NCBI RefSeq assembly: GCF_016901225.1
Contig: NZ_JAFEUL010000009.1
Span: 124,001-188,000, forward strand
DNA: 64,000 nucleotides
Reading direction: 5' to 3'
Source of the DNA: Actibacterium sp. 188UL27-1
GTDB taxonomy: Bacteria; Pseudomonadota; Alphaproteobacteria; Rhodobacterales; Rhodobacteraceae
Below are positions 1 through 10,334 of this stretch, piece by piece. Position 1 is the first letter of the stretch; the number at the start of each line of letters is the position of its first letter. The notes under the pieces were generated by a model, which worked only from the letters and a program-made list of their open reading frames with translations, made no database searches and was not told where the DNA came from. Both the position numbers and the translations under genes were made by a program.

Positions 1-1780
<1,780 letters not shown>

Positions 1781-1837
1781 TTGTGTGAGTCTCCCAACGC
1801 TCCCCATGGCAGGAGTTTAGGAATGCCAGCTCGGAAG

Positions 1838-1855
1838 TGTCAACTGAAACTTACA
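1838..1855. promoter_or_regulatory. PpsR/CrtJ-type operator in front of bchF
   Basis: Sequence TGTCAACTGAAACTTACA is a perfect match to the TGT-N12-ACA palindrome bound by PpsR/CrtJ. It lies in the divergent bchF-ppaA spacer, 58 bp upstream of the preferred bchF start. PpsR itself is encoded 1 kb away. Binding is inferred from the motif only. Confidence 0.75.
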
Positions 1856-1980
1856 CTCAGCAGGTTTACATTCGACCATGCGGCAATCGGGGCAAATCGT
1901 GGCGAACTCGGCAAAAGCCTAATAAATTCTGCCCCCTTGCCCTTAAGACACTGGCCGCGACACCACGATACCAGCCGACC

Positions 1981-1998
1981 TGTCAATTACCTTTGACA
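1981..1998. promoter_or_regulatory. PpsR/CrtJ-type operator, second site of the bchF-ppaA spacer
   Basis: TGTCAATTACCTTTGACA is a perfect TGT-N12-ACA with six-base inverted arms (TGTCAA/TTGACA), the stronger of the two sites in this spacer. Its right arm is also a consensus -35 hexamer (TTGACA) for rightward transcription, and a loose TACATA/ATATAT element follows at 2021-2029, so PpsR bound here could block a ppaA promoter. The two sites are 143 bp apart, a spacing compatible with co-operative binding. Confidence 0.75.
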
Positions 1999-2057
1999 TT
2001 TTGGACAGGCTTTGTGAAACTACATATATTGATGGTTGGTGCGCCAAGCCCCTTGTT

Positions 2058-2073
2058 TGTCTGGTATCAGACA
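2058..2073. promoter_or_regulatory. Palindrome just upstream of ppaA (possible non-canonical operator)
   Basis: TGTCTGGTATCAGACA is a perfect inverted repeat (TGTCTG / CAGACA) ending 24 bp before the ppaA start. It keeps the TGT/ACA ends of a PpsR site, but with 10 rather than 12 bases between them. It may be an autoregulatory operator or the transcription-start region; the role is uncertain. Confidence 0.4.
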
Positions 2074-2097
2074 CCCGACCGTCTTAGGATCACTCCG

Positions 2098-2850
2098 ATG
2101 GCCAATGCATCACATCAGACGCCGAAACCTATTTCGAACCGGATCGGGTTAAAGGTGGATGGATCGAATGACTTAAGTATCCTGAACTTTATCCTGGATG
2201 CGGTGCTTGCAGTGGATCGGTCGCGTTTTGATCGCATGGTCGAAGATGTGCGGGATTTGCATCGCATCCAACCGGAAAAATTGATTGACCACTACATCCC
2301 GGAAGCAGCGCAAATACTCGGTCGGGAATGGTGCGCAGATCACATGAGCTTTGCCGAGGTCACGATAGGGTCAGCGCGCCTGCAAAGCTGGGTACGCGAT
2401 CTTGATCGCGACTTTGATACCCGGTCGGCGCTTGACGATCTTGACGGCCCATCGGTTCTTTTGGTCATCCCACCCAACACATTTCATACTCTTGGCACCA
2501 TGGTGGCACTGTCTCAGTTCCGCCGGGCCGGCGCCTCTGTCCGCTTGCTGATCTGCCAAAAGATCGGCGATGTGAGGCAGGCCCTTGCGCAGACCAGTTT
2601 TGACATGGTCGCATTATCTGCCCCTGGCGGCACATCGCTTGATCTGCTGCGCCAAATGGTCGAAAATATCAGATATCGGCCCGGCAAGACGCCACTTATC
2701 GTCGTCGGCGGTGGCCTCTTGGCGCTTGAGCCTGAAACGAAGATACTGATTGGCGCAGATTTTGCAGCGCATGATCCAAAGGAGGCTCTTGCGCTTTGCG
2801 GGCTCAAGATTTGCACAACCGGCGCTCCACCCCGCGCGACCCGCGTCTAG
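2098..2850 (+). CDS. ppaA: Photosynthesis regulator PpaA/AerR (cobalamin-binding SCHIC domain)
   Basis: PpaA/AerR is the antirepressor partner of PpsR/CrtJ; in characterised Rhodobacter proteins the C-terminal SCHIC domain binds cobalamin and senses light. The 250-aa product has the expected length and a B12-binding-like C-terminal half (VLLVIPPNTFHTLGTMVALS, then RRAGASVRLLICQK, DMVALSAPG and VVGGGLLALEP). I chose ATG 2098 because AGGA lies 8 nt upstream. The frame is open back to 1837, but that extension would run through the PpsR sites and has no family support. It lies immediately upstream of ppsR in the same direction, as in other purple-bacterial clusters. Confidence 0.9.
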   Translation: MANASHQTPKPISNRIGLKVDGSNDLSILNFILDAVLAVDRSRFDRMVEDVRDLHRIQPEKLIDHYIPEAAQILGREWCADHMSFAEVTIGSARLQSWVRDLDRDFDTRSALDDLDGPSVLLVIPPNTFHTLGTMVALSQFRRAGASVRLLICQKIGDVRQALAQTSFDMVALSAPGGTSLDLLRQMVENIRYRPGKTPLIVVGGGLLALEPETKILIGADFAAHDPKEALALCGLKICTTGAPPRATRV

Positions 2851-2888
2851 ACGGGGATCCGGTTGATGGTAGCAATGGACAAGTTCAC

Positions 2889-4304
2889 ATGACATCCCGC
2901 GGCGCGAAATACTGGAACAGCGGATCGATACCGCTGATTGCGCCAGACCTGTTGGGCGATATCATTGCCATGGCGTCCGATCTGGCCATCGTGATTTCAC
3001 CCAACGGACTTGTGTTATCCGTTCTGGTTAATCCCAACAACCGACACCTCGCCCCTGCCAGCCACTGGGAGGGATGCGACCTGCGGCAATTTTTGACCGT
3101 CGAGAGCGTACCGAAACTGGACGAAAGGCTGCGGCAATATGATGAGACACAGTCCAGTTCGGAGATGATCGAACTGAACCATACCGAAGATGCGAAATGG
3201 GAATTCCCCATTCGTTATTCGCTGCATACGATCGGCCCCGATGGCACCTTGCTGATGCTGGGCCGCGATTTGCGCCCGATTGCCGAGATGCAGCAGCAAT
3301 TGGTCAAGGCGCAGATGGCGCTTGAAAAGGATTACGAGGTCCAGCGGGAATATGACACGCGCTACCGTGTTCTGATGGATGCCTGCCAGGATGCGATGAT
3401 CTATGTCAGCCTGAATACGGGCCGGATTTCCGACGCCAACGCGGCAGCGGCGCAACTGCTGGACACGTCCCGCGATGCCTTGCGCGGTGCGGCCTTTGCG
3501 CAGGAATTCGAAGGCCGCCGCCGGGGCGAGCTGATGGAAAGCCTGACGAATGTTGCCATTGCCGATGATCGCTCGGCGCTGGAGGTTCAGACCCGGCAAG
3601 GGGGACACGCGGTTCTGATATATCCCCGCATCTTCCGCGCCGCTGGCGACCGGCTTTTGCTGTGCCGGATCGAGGCCATGGATGGTGCAGATGACCTCGG
3701 CGATGCGCTCTCCAAGGATTTGTCGGGCCTCTATCGGGATGGTGTCGACGCGATCGTATTTACCGACGGCGACGGTGTTATTCAGACGGCCAATGAAAGT
3801 TTCCTGAACCTGATTGATGCGGCCCATATGACGGGCGTTAAGGGCAAGAGCCTTGGTGGGTTTCTGGTGCGCGGTTCTGTCGATCTGAAGGTTCTGATCG
3901 AAAATGCCACGCGGGCCGGTCAGATGCGGATGTATGCGACCAAGCTTAGCTCGGAATTTGGTGGACAGGTTTCCGTGGAAATCTCCGCAACATATCTCAA
4001 CCACCGGGCGCATCCGGTCATCGTCTTTGTCATTCGCGATGTGAGCCGTGCGGAGGCCCTGCGCAAACCCGGTGTAGCGGTTAACGATGATGCAGTTCGG
4101 TCCGTCATGGAAATGGTGGGGTCCGCCACGCTCAAGGATATCGTCGCGGAAACAACCGACGTGGTGGAAAAGATGTGTATCGAAACCGCGGTAGAATTGA
4201 CCCGCAACAATCGTGTTGCCGCTGCGGAAATGCTGGGATTGTCACGGCAGAGCCTTTACGTGAAACTTCGCAAATACGGCTTGCTCGCGAAAGGTGCTGA
4301 TTGA
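2889..4304 (+). CDS. ppsR: Redox-responsive photosynthesis repressor PpsR/CrtJ
   Basis: PpsR represses bch, crt and puc genes in oxygen by binding TGT-N12-ACA palindromes. The 471-aa protein has an N-terminal domain, two PAS regions (about 150-260 and 280-390) and a C-terminal Fis-type helix-turn-helix (RVAAAEMLGLSRQSLYVKLR, about 442-461). Two Cys residues match the redox pair of the family: Cys259 (LLLCRIEAMD) and Cys430 at the start of the DNA-binding domain (EKMCIETA). The start at 2889 (MTSRGAKYW) matches the family N-terminus; the frame is open upstream to 2796, overlapping ppaA, but that part does not look like PpsR. It follows ppaA with a 38-bp gap. Confidence 0.95.
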   Translation: MTSRGAKYWNSGSIPLIAPDLLGDIIAMASDLAIVISPNGLVLSVLVNPNNRHLAPASHWEGCDLRQFLTVESVPKLDERLRQYDETQSSSEMIELNHTEDAKWEFPIRYSLHTIGPDGTLLMLGRDLRPIAEMQQQLVKAQMALEKDYEVQREYDTRYRVLMDACQDAMIYVSLNTGRISDANAAAAQLLDTSRDALRGAAFAQEFEGRRRGELMESLTNVAIADDRSALEVQTRQGGHAVLIYPRIFRAAGDRLLLCRIEAMDGADDLGDALSKDLSGLYRDGVDAIVFTDGDGVIQTANESFLNLIDAAHMTGVKGKSLGGFLVRGSVDLKVLIENATRAGQMRMYATKLSSEFGGQVSVEISATYLNHRAHPVIVFVIRDVSRAEALRKPGVAVNDDAVRSVMEMVGSATLKDIVAETTDVVEKMCIETAVELTRNNRVAAAEMLGLSRQSLYVKLRKYGLLAKGAD

Positions 4305-4401
4305 GTACGGATCGGATGTTTTGAGATTTTCGCGACCGTCTAATCCTCAATACGCTCACATGATCGACGATCTGCAAAGCGTTGATTTATGACGCGAAAT
4401 C

Positions 4402-6333
4402 CTAACCTGAACCCACTACCCGCAAAACGTCGTTGTGCTGCAACACTTGGGTCGGATCGAAACCCGCCAGCCAAGGTATGAGGTCTCTCAACGGCATGGG
4501 CCGAGCGATCCCGAAGCCCTGGATATGGGTGCAGCCATAAATCCCCAGCATATCCGCCACGTCCGAACTTTCGACACCTTCCGCCACCACGTTGAGGTGA
4601 AGCTCCTGCGCGAGCCGGATGATGGACCGTACAATAGCCGCCGAATTCACATCCGTCAGGATGGTACAGACCAAAGATCTGTCGATCTTGATCCCGGTGA
4701 CATTCAACTGTGCCAGATGGGCCAGACCAGCATAACCGACGCCAAAATCGTCCAAGACCGTTGGGAAGCCGGCATTTACCAGGCGATCAATCTCTTTGGC
4801 CATGCTGGACTCCGCGGCCTTGTCATCGAAAAAAACCGTTTCCAGGACCTCAACCCCCAATAGGCTATGTGGCACTTCCATTTGATCCGCGGCCCATTTG
4901 AGATGGTCCACCAAACCGCCATGGGCGAGCGTGTGAGACGATGCGTTGAAGCTCACCTTGATATCGTGCAATCCGATGGCCCGGATCTGCGCCAAGGTGT
5001 GAACACTGGACCGCATGGCCGACAGATCGATGTCTCGCAAGAAGCCAATTTCTTCAGCTACGGGTAGAAATTCTGCGGGTGACATGAAACCGCGCTGCGG
5101 ATGATCCCAGCGGGCAAGTGCCTCAACGCTGACAACCTTGCGGTTTTCGAGGCTCAGGATCGGTTGGTAAAAAAAGGACAAGCCGTCATTATCGATCGTC
5201 TCGCGCAGATCTTCTGTCAGGCGCTTGCGCAACGAATGTTTGCTGCTGAGCCGATCATCATAGGTGGCGACCGCCCCGCGACCGTGTTCCTTGACATCGT
5301 AAAGCGCGAAATCCGCCTGCTGGATCAGTTGCCCGGCTTTGCTACCGCCTGAACCAGAGCGAGAAATGCCGATACTGGCACCGCAACTTAGCCGAACCTT
5401 CTCCCACAAAACCGGTTCGGCAATGGTGTCGATGATCCGCTCGGCAAATAGGGCCACCTCTGCCGGATCCGGGGCATCCGGCATCACGATTACGAATTCG
5501 TCACCCCCCACCCGGGCCACAAGATCGATCTGGCGGGTATTCTGCTCCATCGCACGTGCGGCATGGACAAGCACGGCATCGCCTGCTGTATGGCCGTGCG
5601 TATCGTTGATCTCTTTAAACTTGTCCAAATCGACATGGAAAACCGCCACTTCCGTTCCGGCCTGGACGGCATGTTTCAGGGCACGATCCAGAAAATCCGA
5701 CAGCCTGTGCCGGTTTGCGAGCCCGGTCAGCGTATCAAAATTGACGGCATGCTCCAGCTCCACCCTGGCTCGGTTCAACTGGTTTTGGATCTTGATCTGG
5801 CTGGTCACATCACGGGCGGTCAAGACCACGCGCGGGCCATCCCCAGTCTCGACCTTCGCAGATGATAACTGCACCCAGTACCGCTCACCAGTTTTGCGCA
5901 CATTTTCGACAATCTCGAAATCATCGGGATGCCCGGAACTCTCATCATATCGGAAGGCTGCGAGTTGATCGTCGGTCGGCGTGAGATTGGGGGGCAGCAG
6001 AAATTCCTGGGGACGCCGCCCTAATATTTCCGACATTTCGAACCCGGTGATGCGCGTGTAGGCTGCGTTCGCCCAAAGGATATGCCCTTCCATATCCTGG
6101 ATCACGATCCCATCGCTGATGTGGTTGGACAAAAGATCGCGGACCTGATGCTCGACCAACGGCATGGGGTGTCCGCTGGTCCTGACCACCAGCCGAATGA
6201 ACCCAAGAAAGAGACGCCAAATAACTTGCACGAATAGAACCCAATACCACCGATACGCGGCAAAAAATAAGCTGCAAACCTTATCGGCCGGTGACGGCAG
6301 CCCCCCTAAATACCTCAACATTGATGAAAACAT
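4402..6333 (-). CDS. Membrane-anchored PAS-GGDEF-EAL cyclic-di-GMP enzyme
   Basis: Predicted to make and/or degrade cyclic di-GMP. Order in the 643-aa protein: a hydrophobic anchor (about 19-50), a PAS domain (about 62-178, ISDGIVIQDMEGHILWANAA), GGDEF (intact GGDEF at 276-280 with an RxxD inhibitory site, RQID, at 267-270) and EAL (intact EAL at 404-406, later DDFGVGYAGLAHL and VAEGVES). Both active sites look complete, so direction cannot be called. It stands between ppsR and bchG, convergent to ppsR and divergent from bchG; a PpsR box lies 68 bp upstream of its start. Neither candidate start (6333, 6321) has a clear ribosome site. The sensed signal is unknown. Confidence 0.93.
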   Translation of the reverse strand: MFSSMLRYLGGLPSPADKVCSLFFAAYRWYWVLFVQVIWRLFLGFIRLVVRTSGHPMPLVEHQVRDLLSNHISDGIVIQDMEGHILWANAAYTRITGFEMSEILGRRPQEFLLPPNLTPTDDQLAAFRYDESSGHPDDFEIVENVRKTGERYWVQLSSAKVETGDGPRVVLTARDVTSQIKIQNQLNRARVELEHAVNFDTLTGLANRHRLSDFLDRALKHAVQAGTEVAVFHVDLDKFKEINDTHGHTAGDAVLVHAARAMEQNTRQIDLVARVGGDEFVIVMPDAPDPAEVALFAERIIDTIAEPVLWEKVRLSCGASIGISRSGSGGSKAGQLIQQADFALYDVKEHGRGAVATYDDRLSSKHSLRKRLTEDLRETIDNDGLSFFYQPILSLENRKVVSVEALARWDHPQRGFMSPAEFLPVAEEIGFLRDIDLSAMRSSVHTLAQIRAIGLHDIKVSFNASSHTLAHGGLVDHLKWAADQMEVPHSLLGVEVLETVFFDDKAAESSMAKEIDRLVNAGFPTVLDDFGVGYAGLAHLAQLNVTGIKIDRSLVCTILTDVNSAAIVRSIIRLAQELHLNVVAEGVESSDVADMLGIYGCTHIQGFGIARPMPLRDLIPWLAGFDPTQVLQHNDVLRVVGSG

Positions 6334-6400
6334 GTCAGAGTTGGCTGGCGGGCGTATCGCCGCAGCGGATCTGCGTTTATTTCCTTGCGAGACTCTTTTA

Positions 6401-6418
6401 TGTACTATTCACTAGACA
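6401..6418. promoter_or_regulatory. PpsR/CrtJ-type operator upstream of bchG
   Basis: TGTACTATTCACTAGACA is a perfect TGT-N12-ACA palindrome ending one base before the bchG start codon. It lies in the divergent spacer shared with the GGDEF-EAL gene and could act on both. Its position right against the ATG implies control of a promoter that is very close to, or upstream of, the start. Confidence 0.65.
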
Positions 6419-6419
6419 T

Positions 6420-7319
6420 ATGAGTGTCAGTACAAATTTACACATTCGGACCTGGCCGGAGCTACGGGCGGCCCTGACATTGATCAAGCCGATCACATGG
6501 TTTCCGCCCATGTGGGCCTATCTATGCGGTGCAATCTCATCAGGCGGTGCAGTTTTGGACAACTGGGCCCTAGTATTGGTGGGTATCATCCTAGCCGGCC
6601 CCGTTGTCTGTGGCATGAGCCAGGCGGCCAACGATTGGTGCGACCGCCATGTCGATGCCATCAACGAACCCGATCGCCCCATCCCCTCAGGCCGCATCCC
6701 AGGGCGTTGGGGCCTTTGGATTGCGCTGGCGATGACCGGCCTTTCGCTCATCCTGGGCAGTTTCTTGGGACCTTGGGGGTTTGGTGCGACCGTCGTAGGC
6801 GTGCTCGCCGCATGGGCCTATTCAGCCGAACCCATCCGCCTGAAGCGATCAGGTTGGTGGGGGCCTGGCCTTGTGGGCTTATGCTACGAAGGGCTCCCCT
6901 GGTTCACCGGCGCGGCGATCCTATCGGCTGGTGCGCCATCGGGGCCCATCATTCTAATCGCCTTGCTGTATGCCCTTGGCGCACATGGCATCATGACATT
7001 GAACGATTTCAAAGCGCTCGAAGGCGACAGGCAGATGGGCGTGCACTCCCTGCCAGTCAAGCTTGGCCCAGAACGCGCAGCCCGGGTCGCCTGCTGGGTC
7101 ATGGCATTGCCGCAAATCGCGGTCATCGCGCTGCTCTTCACGTGGCAAAAACCGATCTTCGCCCTCATCATCACCGCCAGCGTGATCGCCCAAGGGGCCG
7201 CCATGCGCGTCCTGCTACGCAACCCAAAGGACAAGGCGCCCTGGTATAACGGCACCGGCGTGATGCTGTATGTGCTCGGAATGATGGTTGCCGCCTTTGC
7301 GCTGCGGGGGATGGCTTGA
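6420..7319 (+). CDS. bchG: Bacteriochlorophyll synthase
   Basis: BchG esterifies bacteriochlorophyllide a with geranylgeranyl (or phytyl) diphosphate, the last assembly step of bacteriochlorophyll a. It is a UbiA-family membrane prenyltransferase of 299 aa with about eight hydrophobic helices. Family marks are LIKPITWFPPMWAYLCG near the N-terminus, the Mg-prenyl-diphosphate motif NDWCDRHVDAINEPDRPIPS, and LNDFKALEGDRQMGVHSLPV as second Asp-rich region. ATG 6420 (MSVSTNLHIR) gives the family N-terminus, although no Shine-Dalgarno is visible and a PpsR box abuts it. It is first gene of bchG-pucC-like-bchP-idi; its stop overlaps the next start (TGATG). Confidence 0.95.
   Translation: MSVSTNLHIRTWPELRAALTLIKPITWFPPMWAYLCGAISSGGAVLDNWALVLVGIILAGPVVCGMSQAANDWCDRHVDAINEPDRPIPSGRIPGRWGLWIALAMTGLSLILGSFLGPWGFGATVVGVLAAWAYSAEPIRLKRSGWWGPGLVGLCYEGLPWFTGAAILSAGAPSGPIILIALLYALGAHGIMTLNDFKALEGDRQMGVHSLPVKLGPERAARVACWVMALPQIAVIALLFTWQKPIFALIITASVIAQGAAMRVLLRNPKDKAPWYNGTGVMLYVLGMMVAAFALRGMA
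6425..6442. promoter_or_regulatory. Second PpsR/CrtJ-type operator, inside the first codons of bchG
   Basis: TGTCAGTACAAATTTACA is a second perfect TGT-N12-ACA match, 24 bp downstream of the first and lying within codons 2-8 of bchG. The pair forms a tandem arrangement about two helical turns apart. It could be chance, but two perfect matches within 42 bp at a known target gene is striking. Confidence 0.5.
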
Positions 7320-8608
7320 TGAAACTGTCTTGGATTTCAATCATTCGGCTGGGCCTGGTGCAAATGGCGTTGGGGGCCATCGTGGTCTTGATGACCTCAA
7401 CCCTAAACAGATTGATGGTCGTAGAGCTGACGCTGGCCGCGTCCCTTCCCGGCGCTTTGGTGGCGTTTCACTACGCCATCCAGATCACCCGACCCAATTG
7501 GGGGTTTCTCAGCGATACGGGCGGGGAGCGCACCAAGTTCATCATCGGCGGCATGGGGGTGCTGGCAGTGGGCGGCGTCCTGGCCGCCGCAGCGATCTGG
7601 GTGCTGGAAACGATGTTTTGGGCAGGCCTTGGCCTCAATATCGTGGCCTATGCCCTGATCGGTCTTGGTGTCGGCGCATCGGGCACATCGCTCCTGGCGT
7701 TGCTGGCCACGGCAACGGATCCGCGACGCCGGGCCGCCGCCGCGACCATAACCTGGCTGATGATGATCTTTGGCATTGCGGTTACCGCAACGGTAGTGGG
7801 AAAGCTGCTGGATCCGTATTCTGCCCAGCGACTGGTGCAAATCGTCGGCGTCGTGGCCATCGGGGCCGTGGGTCTCACCTGCCTGTCCGTATCGGGTATC
7901 GAGCGAAATATTCTGGCAGACCCGCAGACGGACCGCACCCCGTTTACCGAAGCCCTGCGTCAGATATGGGCCGAGGACCATGCGCGGAATTTCACTATCT
8001 TCGTCTTTCTGTCGATGACCGCATATTTCATGCAAGAGCTTATCCTTGAACCCTATGCCGGGTTGGTCTTCAACTTTACGCCGGGGCAGACGACCTCCAT
8101 GTCAGGTGCCCAGAATGGCGGGGCCTTCATGGGGATGGTGACCGTGGGCCTTGCGGTGAGCGCGTTCAAGTTCGGCACCTTGCGCAATTGGGTCGTCGCC
8201 GGTTGTCTGGGATCTGCCGGGGCCCTTTGCATCATCGCCCTGATGGGTCGTGTGCCGGAAGATGCGGCCTTGTTGCTACCAGCGGTGATCACGCTTGGTT
8301 TTTTCAATGGTATGTTCGCCGTCGCCGCGATCGGCGCCATGATGGCGTTGGCGGGACGCGGTCAGACATCCCGCGAAGGCACGCGGATGGGCCTGTGGGG
8401 CGCAGCGCAAGCCATGGCTGCCGGATTTGGCGGATTGGCCGGGGCGACCGCAGTCGATCTGTTGCGCCTGGGTCTGGGCCACGATGCCACGGCATTTGAG
8501 ATCGTATTCCTGTTCGAAGCAGTTCTGTTCTTGCTGGCCGCGGGCATGGCCTTGCGGATCATCGAAAACTCATCGCGGCAAAGCGCCGCCCTTGTTCCAG
8601 GGGAGTGA
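7319..8608 (+). CDS. PucC/BCD-family major facilitator protein of the bchG-bchP operon
   Basis: Twelve-helix membrane protein of 429 aa in the PucC/LhaA (BCD, bacteriochlorophyll delivery) family. Members between bchG and bchP in purple bacteria (ORF428-type) are thought to help deliver pigment or assemble light-harvesting complexes. The N-terminus (WISIIRLGLVQMALGAIVV, LNRLMVVELTLAASLPGAL, HYAIQITRPNWGFLSDTGG) is characteristic. ATG 7319 overlaps the bchG stop; a TTG one codon earlier was ignored. The stop lies 5 bp before the bchP start. The exact pigment-related role is not established from sequence. Confidence 0.88.
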   Translation: MKLSWISIIRLGLVQMALGAIVVLMTSTLNRLMVVELTLAASLPGALVAFHYAIQITRPNWGFLSDTGGERTKFIIGGMGVLAVGGVLAAAAIWVLETMFWAGLGLNIVAYALIGLGVGASGTSLLALLATATDPRRRAAAATITWLMMIFGIAVTATVVGKLLDPYSAQRLVQIVGVVAIGAVGLTCLSVSGIERNILADPQTDRTPFTEALRQIWAEDHARNFTIFVFLSMTAYFMQELILEPYAGLVFNFTPGQTTSMSGAQNGGAFMGMVTVGLAVSAFKFGTLRNWVVAGCLGSAGALCIIALMGRVPEDAALLLPAVITLGFFNGMFAVAAIGAMMALAGRGQTSREGTRMGLWGAAQAMAAGFGGLAGATAVDLLRLGLGHDATAFEIVFLFEAVLFLLAAGMALRIIENSSRQSAALVPGE

Positions 8609-8613
8609 ATGAC

Positions 8614-9795
8614 ATGACCTATGACGTTGTCGTGGTGGGGGGCGGGCCATCCGGAGCGACCGCTGCCGAGGATCTGGCCCGCACCGGAAAGCGTGTGGCC
8701 CTGTTGGACCGGGCCGGTCGCATAAAACCATGCGGTGGCGCCGTGCCGCCCCGGTTGATTGCGGATTTCCGCATCCCCGATACCCAGATCGTGGCCAAGA
8801 TCAATACTGCACGCATGATCTCTCCTACCCAGCGATCCGTCGATATCCCGATCGAAAACGGTTATGTCGGCATGGTCGACCGAGAACATTTTGATGAATT
8901 CCTGCGCGGTCGCGCCATCAAGGCCGGCGCCACACGCCTGACGGGAACCTTTCTGCGGATCGAGCGTGACGAGGATGGCACCCATGTCATCTATCGCGAC
9001 AAGCAAAGCCGCAATGAAGAGCGACTGACCACCCGATTGATCATTGGCGCTGACGGCGCGCGGTCTGATGTGGCACGCGGGGAGGTCCCCGGTGGCGATA
9101 CCATTCCCTACGTCATTGCCTATCACGAAATCATCGAGGCTCCCGGGAAGACCGGGTCCTATGATCCCAAGCGGTGCGACGTGATCTATGACGGTGCAAT
9201 CTCACCCGATTTCTATGGTTGGGTCTTTCCCCATGGCGCGCAAGCCAGTGTCGGCATGGGGACGGGCCGGGACGGCGTCGATCTGAAGAAAGCCACGGCC
9301 GATCTGCGGGACGCATCAGGTTTGGGCGATTGCACCACGATCCGCAAGGAAGGCGCACCGATCCCGCTGAAGCCATTGGATAAGTGGGACAACGGACGCG
9401 ACATCGTCTTGGCCGGCGATGCGGCGGGTGTTGTGGCGCCCTCCTCTGGCGAGGGGATCTATTACGCCATGGCGGGGGGGCGGGCGGCGGCCACTGCGGC
9501 CGAAGCCACGCTTGCCTCGGGTCGGGTGCGTGACCTGCAGATCGCCCGAAAGATGTTCATGAAAGAGCACAAGACAGTCTTCCGTGTCCTCGGTGCGATG
9601 CAGGATGCCTATTACCGCAGTGACGAGCGGCGCGAGCGCTTTGTTTCCCTGTGTCATGATGTCGACGTGCAAAAGTTAACCTTTGAAGCGTACATGAACA
9701 AAAAGCTCGTGCGTGCCCGACCGCTGGCGCATTTGAAAATCGGGCTGAAAAATATCGCTCACCTGACCGGAATCGTCCCGGCCGCCCGAACCTGA
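8614..9795 (+). CDS. bchP: Geranylgeranyl-bacteriochlorophyll reductase
   Basis: BchP reduces the geranylgeranyl side chain to phytyl. The 393-aa protein is a flavoprotein with an N-terminal dinucleotide-binding GGGPSGATAAEDLARTGKR motif, the family block GRIKPCGGAVPPRLIADF, and the FAD-contact motif GDAAGVVAPSSGEGI in the second half. I chose ATG 8614 because AGGGGAG ends 9 nt upstream; a GTG at 8605 is the only in-frame alternative. It is third gene of the bchG operon, and idi follows after 8 bp. Confidence 0.95.
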   Translation: MTYDVVVVGGGPSGATAAEDLARTGKRVALLDRAGRIKPCGGAVPPRLIADFRIPDTQIVAKINTARMISPTQRSVDIPIENGYVGMVDREHFDEFLRGRAIKAGATRLTGTFLRIERDEDGTHVIYRDKQSRNEERLTTRLIIGADGARSDVARGEVPGGDTIPYVIAYHEIIEAPGKTGSYDPKRCDVIYDGAISPDFYGWVFPHGAQASVGMGTGRDGVDLKKATADLRDASGLGDCTTIRKEGAPIPLKPLDKWDNGRDIVLAGDAAGVVAPSSGEGIYYAMAGGRAAATAAEATLASGRVRDLQIARKMFMKEHKTVFRVLGAMQDAYYRSDERRERFVSLCHDVDVQKLTFEAYMNKKLVRARPLAHLKIGLKNIAHLTGIVPAART

Positions 9796-9803
9796 TCGGA
9801 ACC

Positions 9804-10334
9804 ATGACCATACATATCCCGGCCTGGGTCAACGGATCGCTCAAACCTATCGAAAAACTCGAAGTCCACAAGAAAGGGCTGCGACACAAAGCGGTGTCGG
9901 TTTTTATCATGGACGGGGAAAACGTGCTGCTGCAACGCCGGGCAATGCACAAATATCATACGCCTGGGCTTTGGGCCAATACGTGTTGCACCCATCCGGC
10001 ATGGGAGGAACCCCCGGCGGATTGCGCCGTACGGCGACTGAAGGAAGAGTTGGGTATTGGTGGCGTTTATCCTTCCCACCGGGATCAGGTGGAATATCGC
10101 GCCGATGTTGGCGGCGGTATGATCGAGCATGAAGTCGTCGACATCTATATGGCCATGGCAACGCGAACCTTGAAAATCGCACCAAACCCGGATGAGGTGA
10201 TGCAGGTCGAATGGGTCGGATTTTACGACCTGACGGCGGAGATTGCACGGCGCCCCGAACGGTTCACACCTTGGCTGCGTATCTATCTCCAGGAACACCG
10301 CGACCGGATTTTCGGAGCCTTGATGAAAGTCTAA
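9804..10334 (+). CDS. idi: Isopentenyl-diphosphate delta-isomerase type I
   Basis: Interconverts isopentenyl and dimethylallyl diphosphate, feeding phytol and carotenoid synthesis. The 176-aa Nudix-fold enzyme carries the active-site Cys in WANTCCTHPAW, the metal-binding Nudix-like block with RRLKEELGIGG, and the Glu-containing VEYRADVGGGMIEHEVVDIY. Located 8 bp behind bchP, it closes the operon. In several purple bacteria idi is the last gene of this same operon. Confidence 0.95.
   Translation: MTIHIPAWVNGSLKPIEKLEVHKKGLRHKAVSVFIMDGENVLLQRRAMHKYHTPGLWANTCCTHPAWEEPPADCAVRRLKEELGIGGVYPSHRDQVEYRADVGGGMIEHEVVDIYMAMATRTLKIAPNPDEVMQVEWVGFYDLTAEIARRPERFTPWLRIYLQEHRDRIFGALMKV

Noticed and set aside
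1837-2097. 87-codon N-terminal extension of ppaA
   Set aside because: Would cover both PpsR operators and the promoter; the family-length protein starts at 2098 with a ribosome site.
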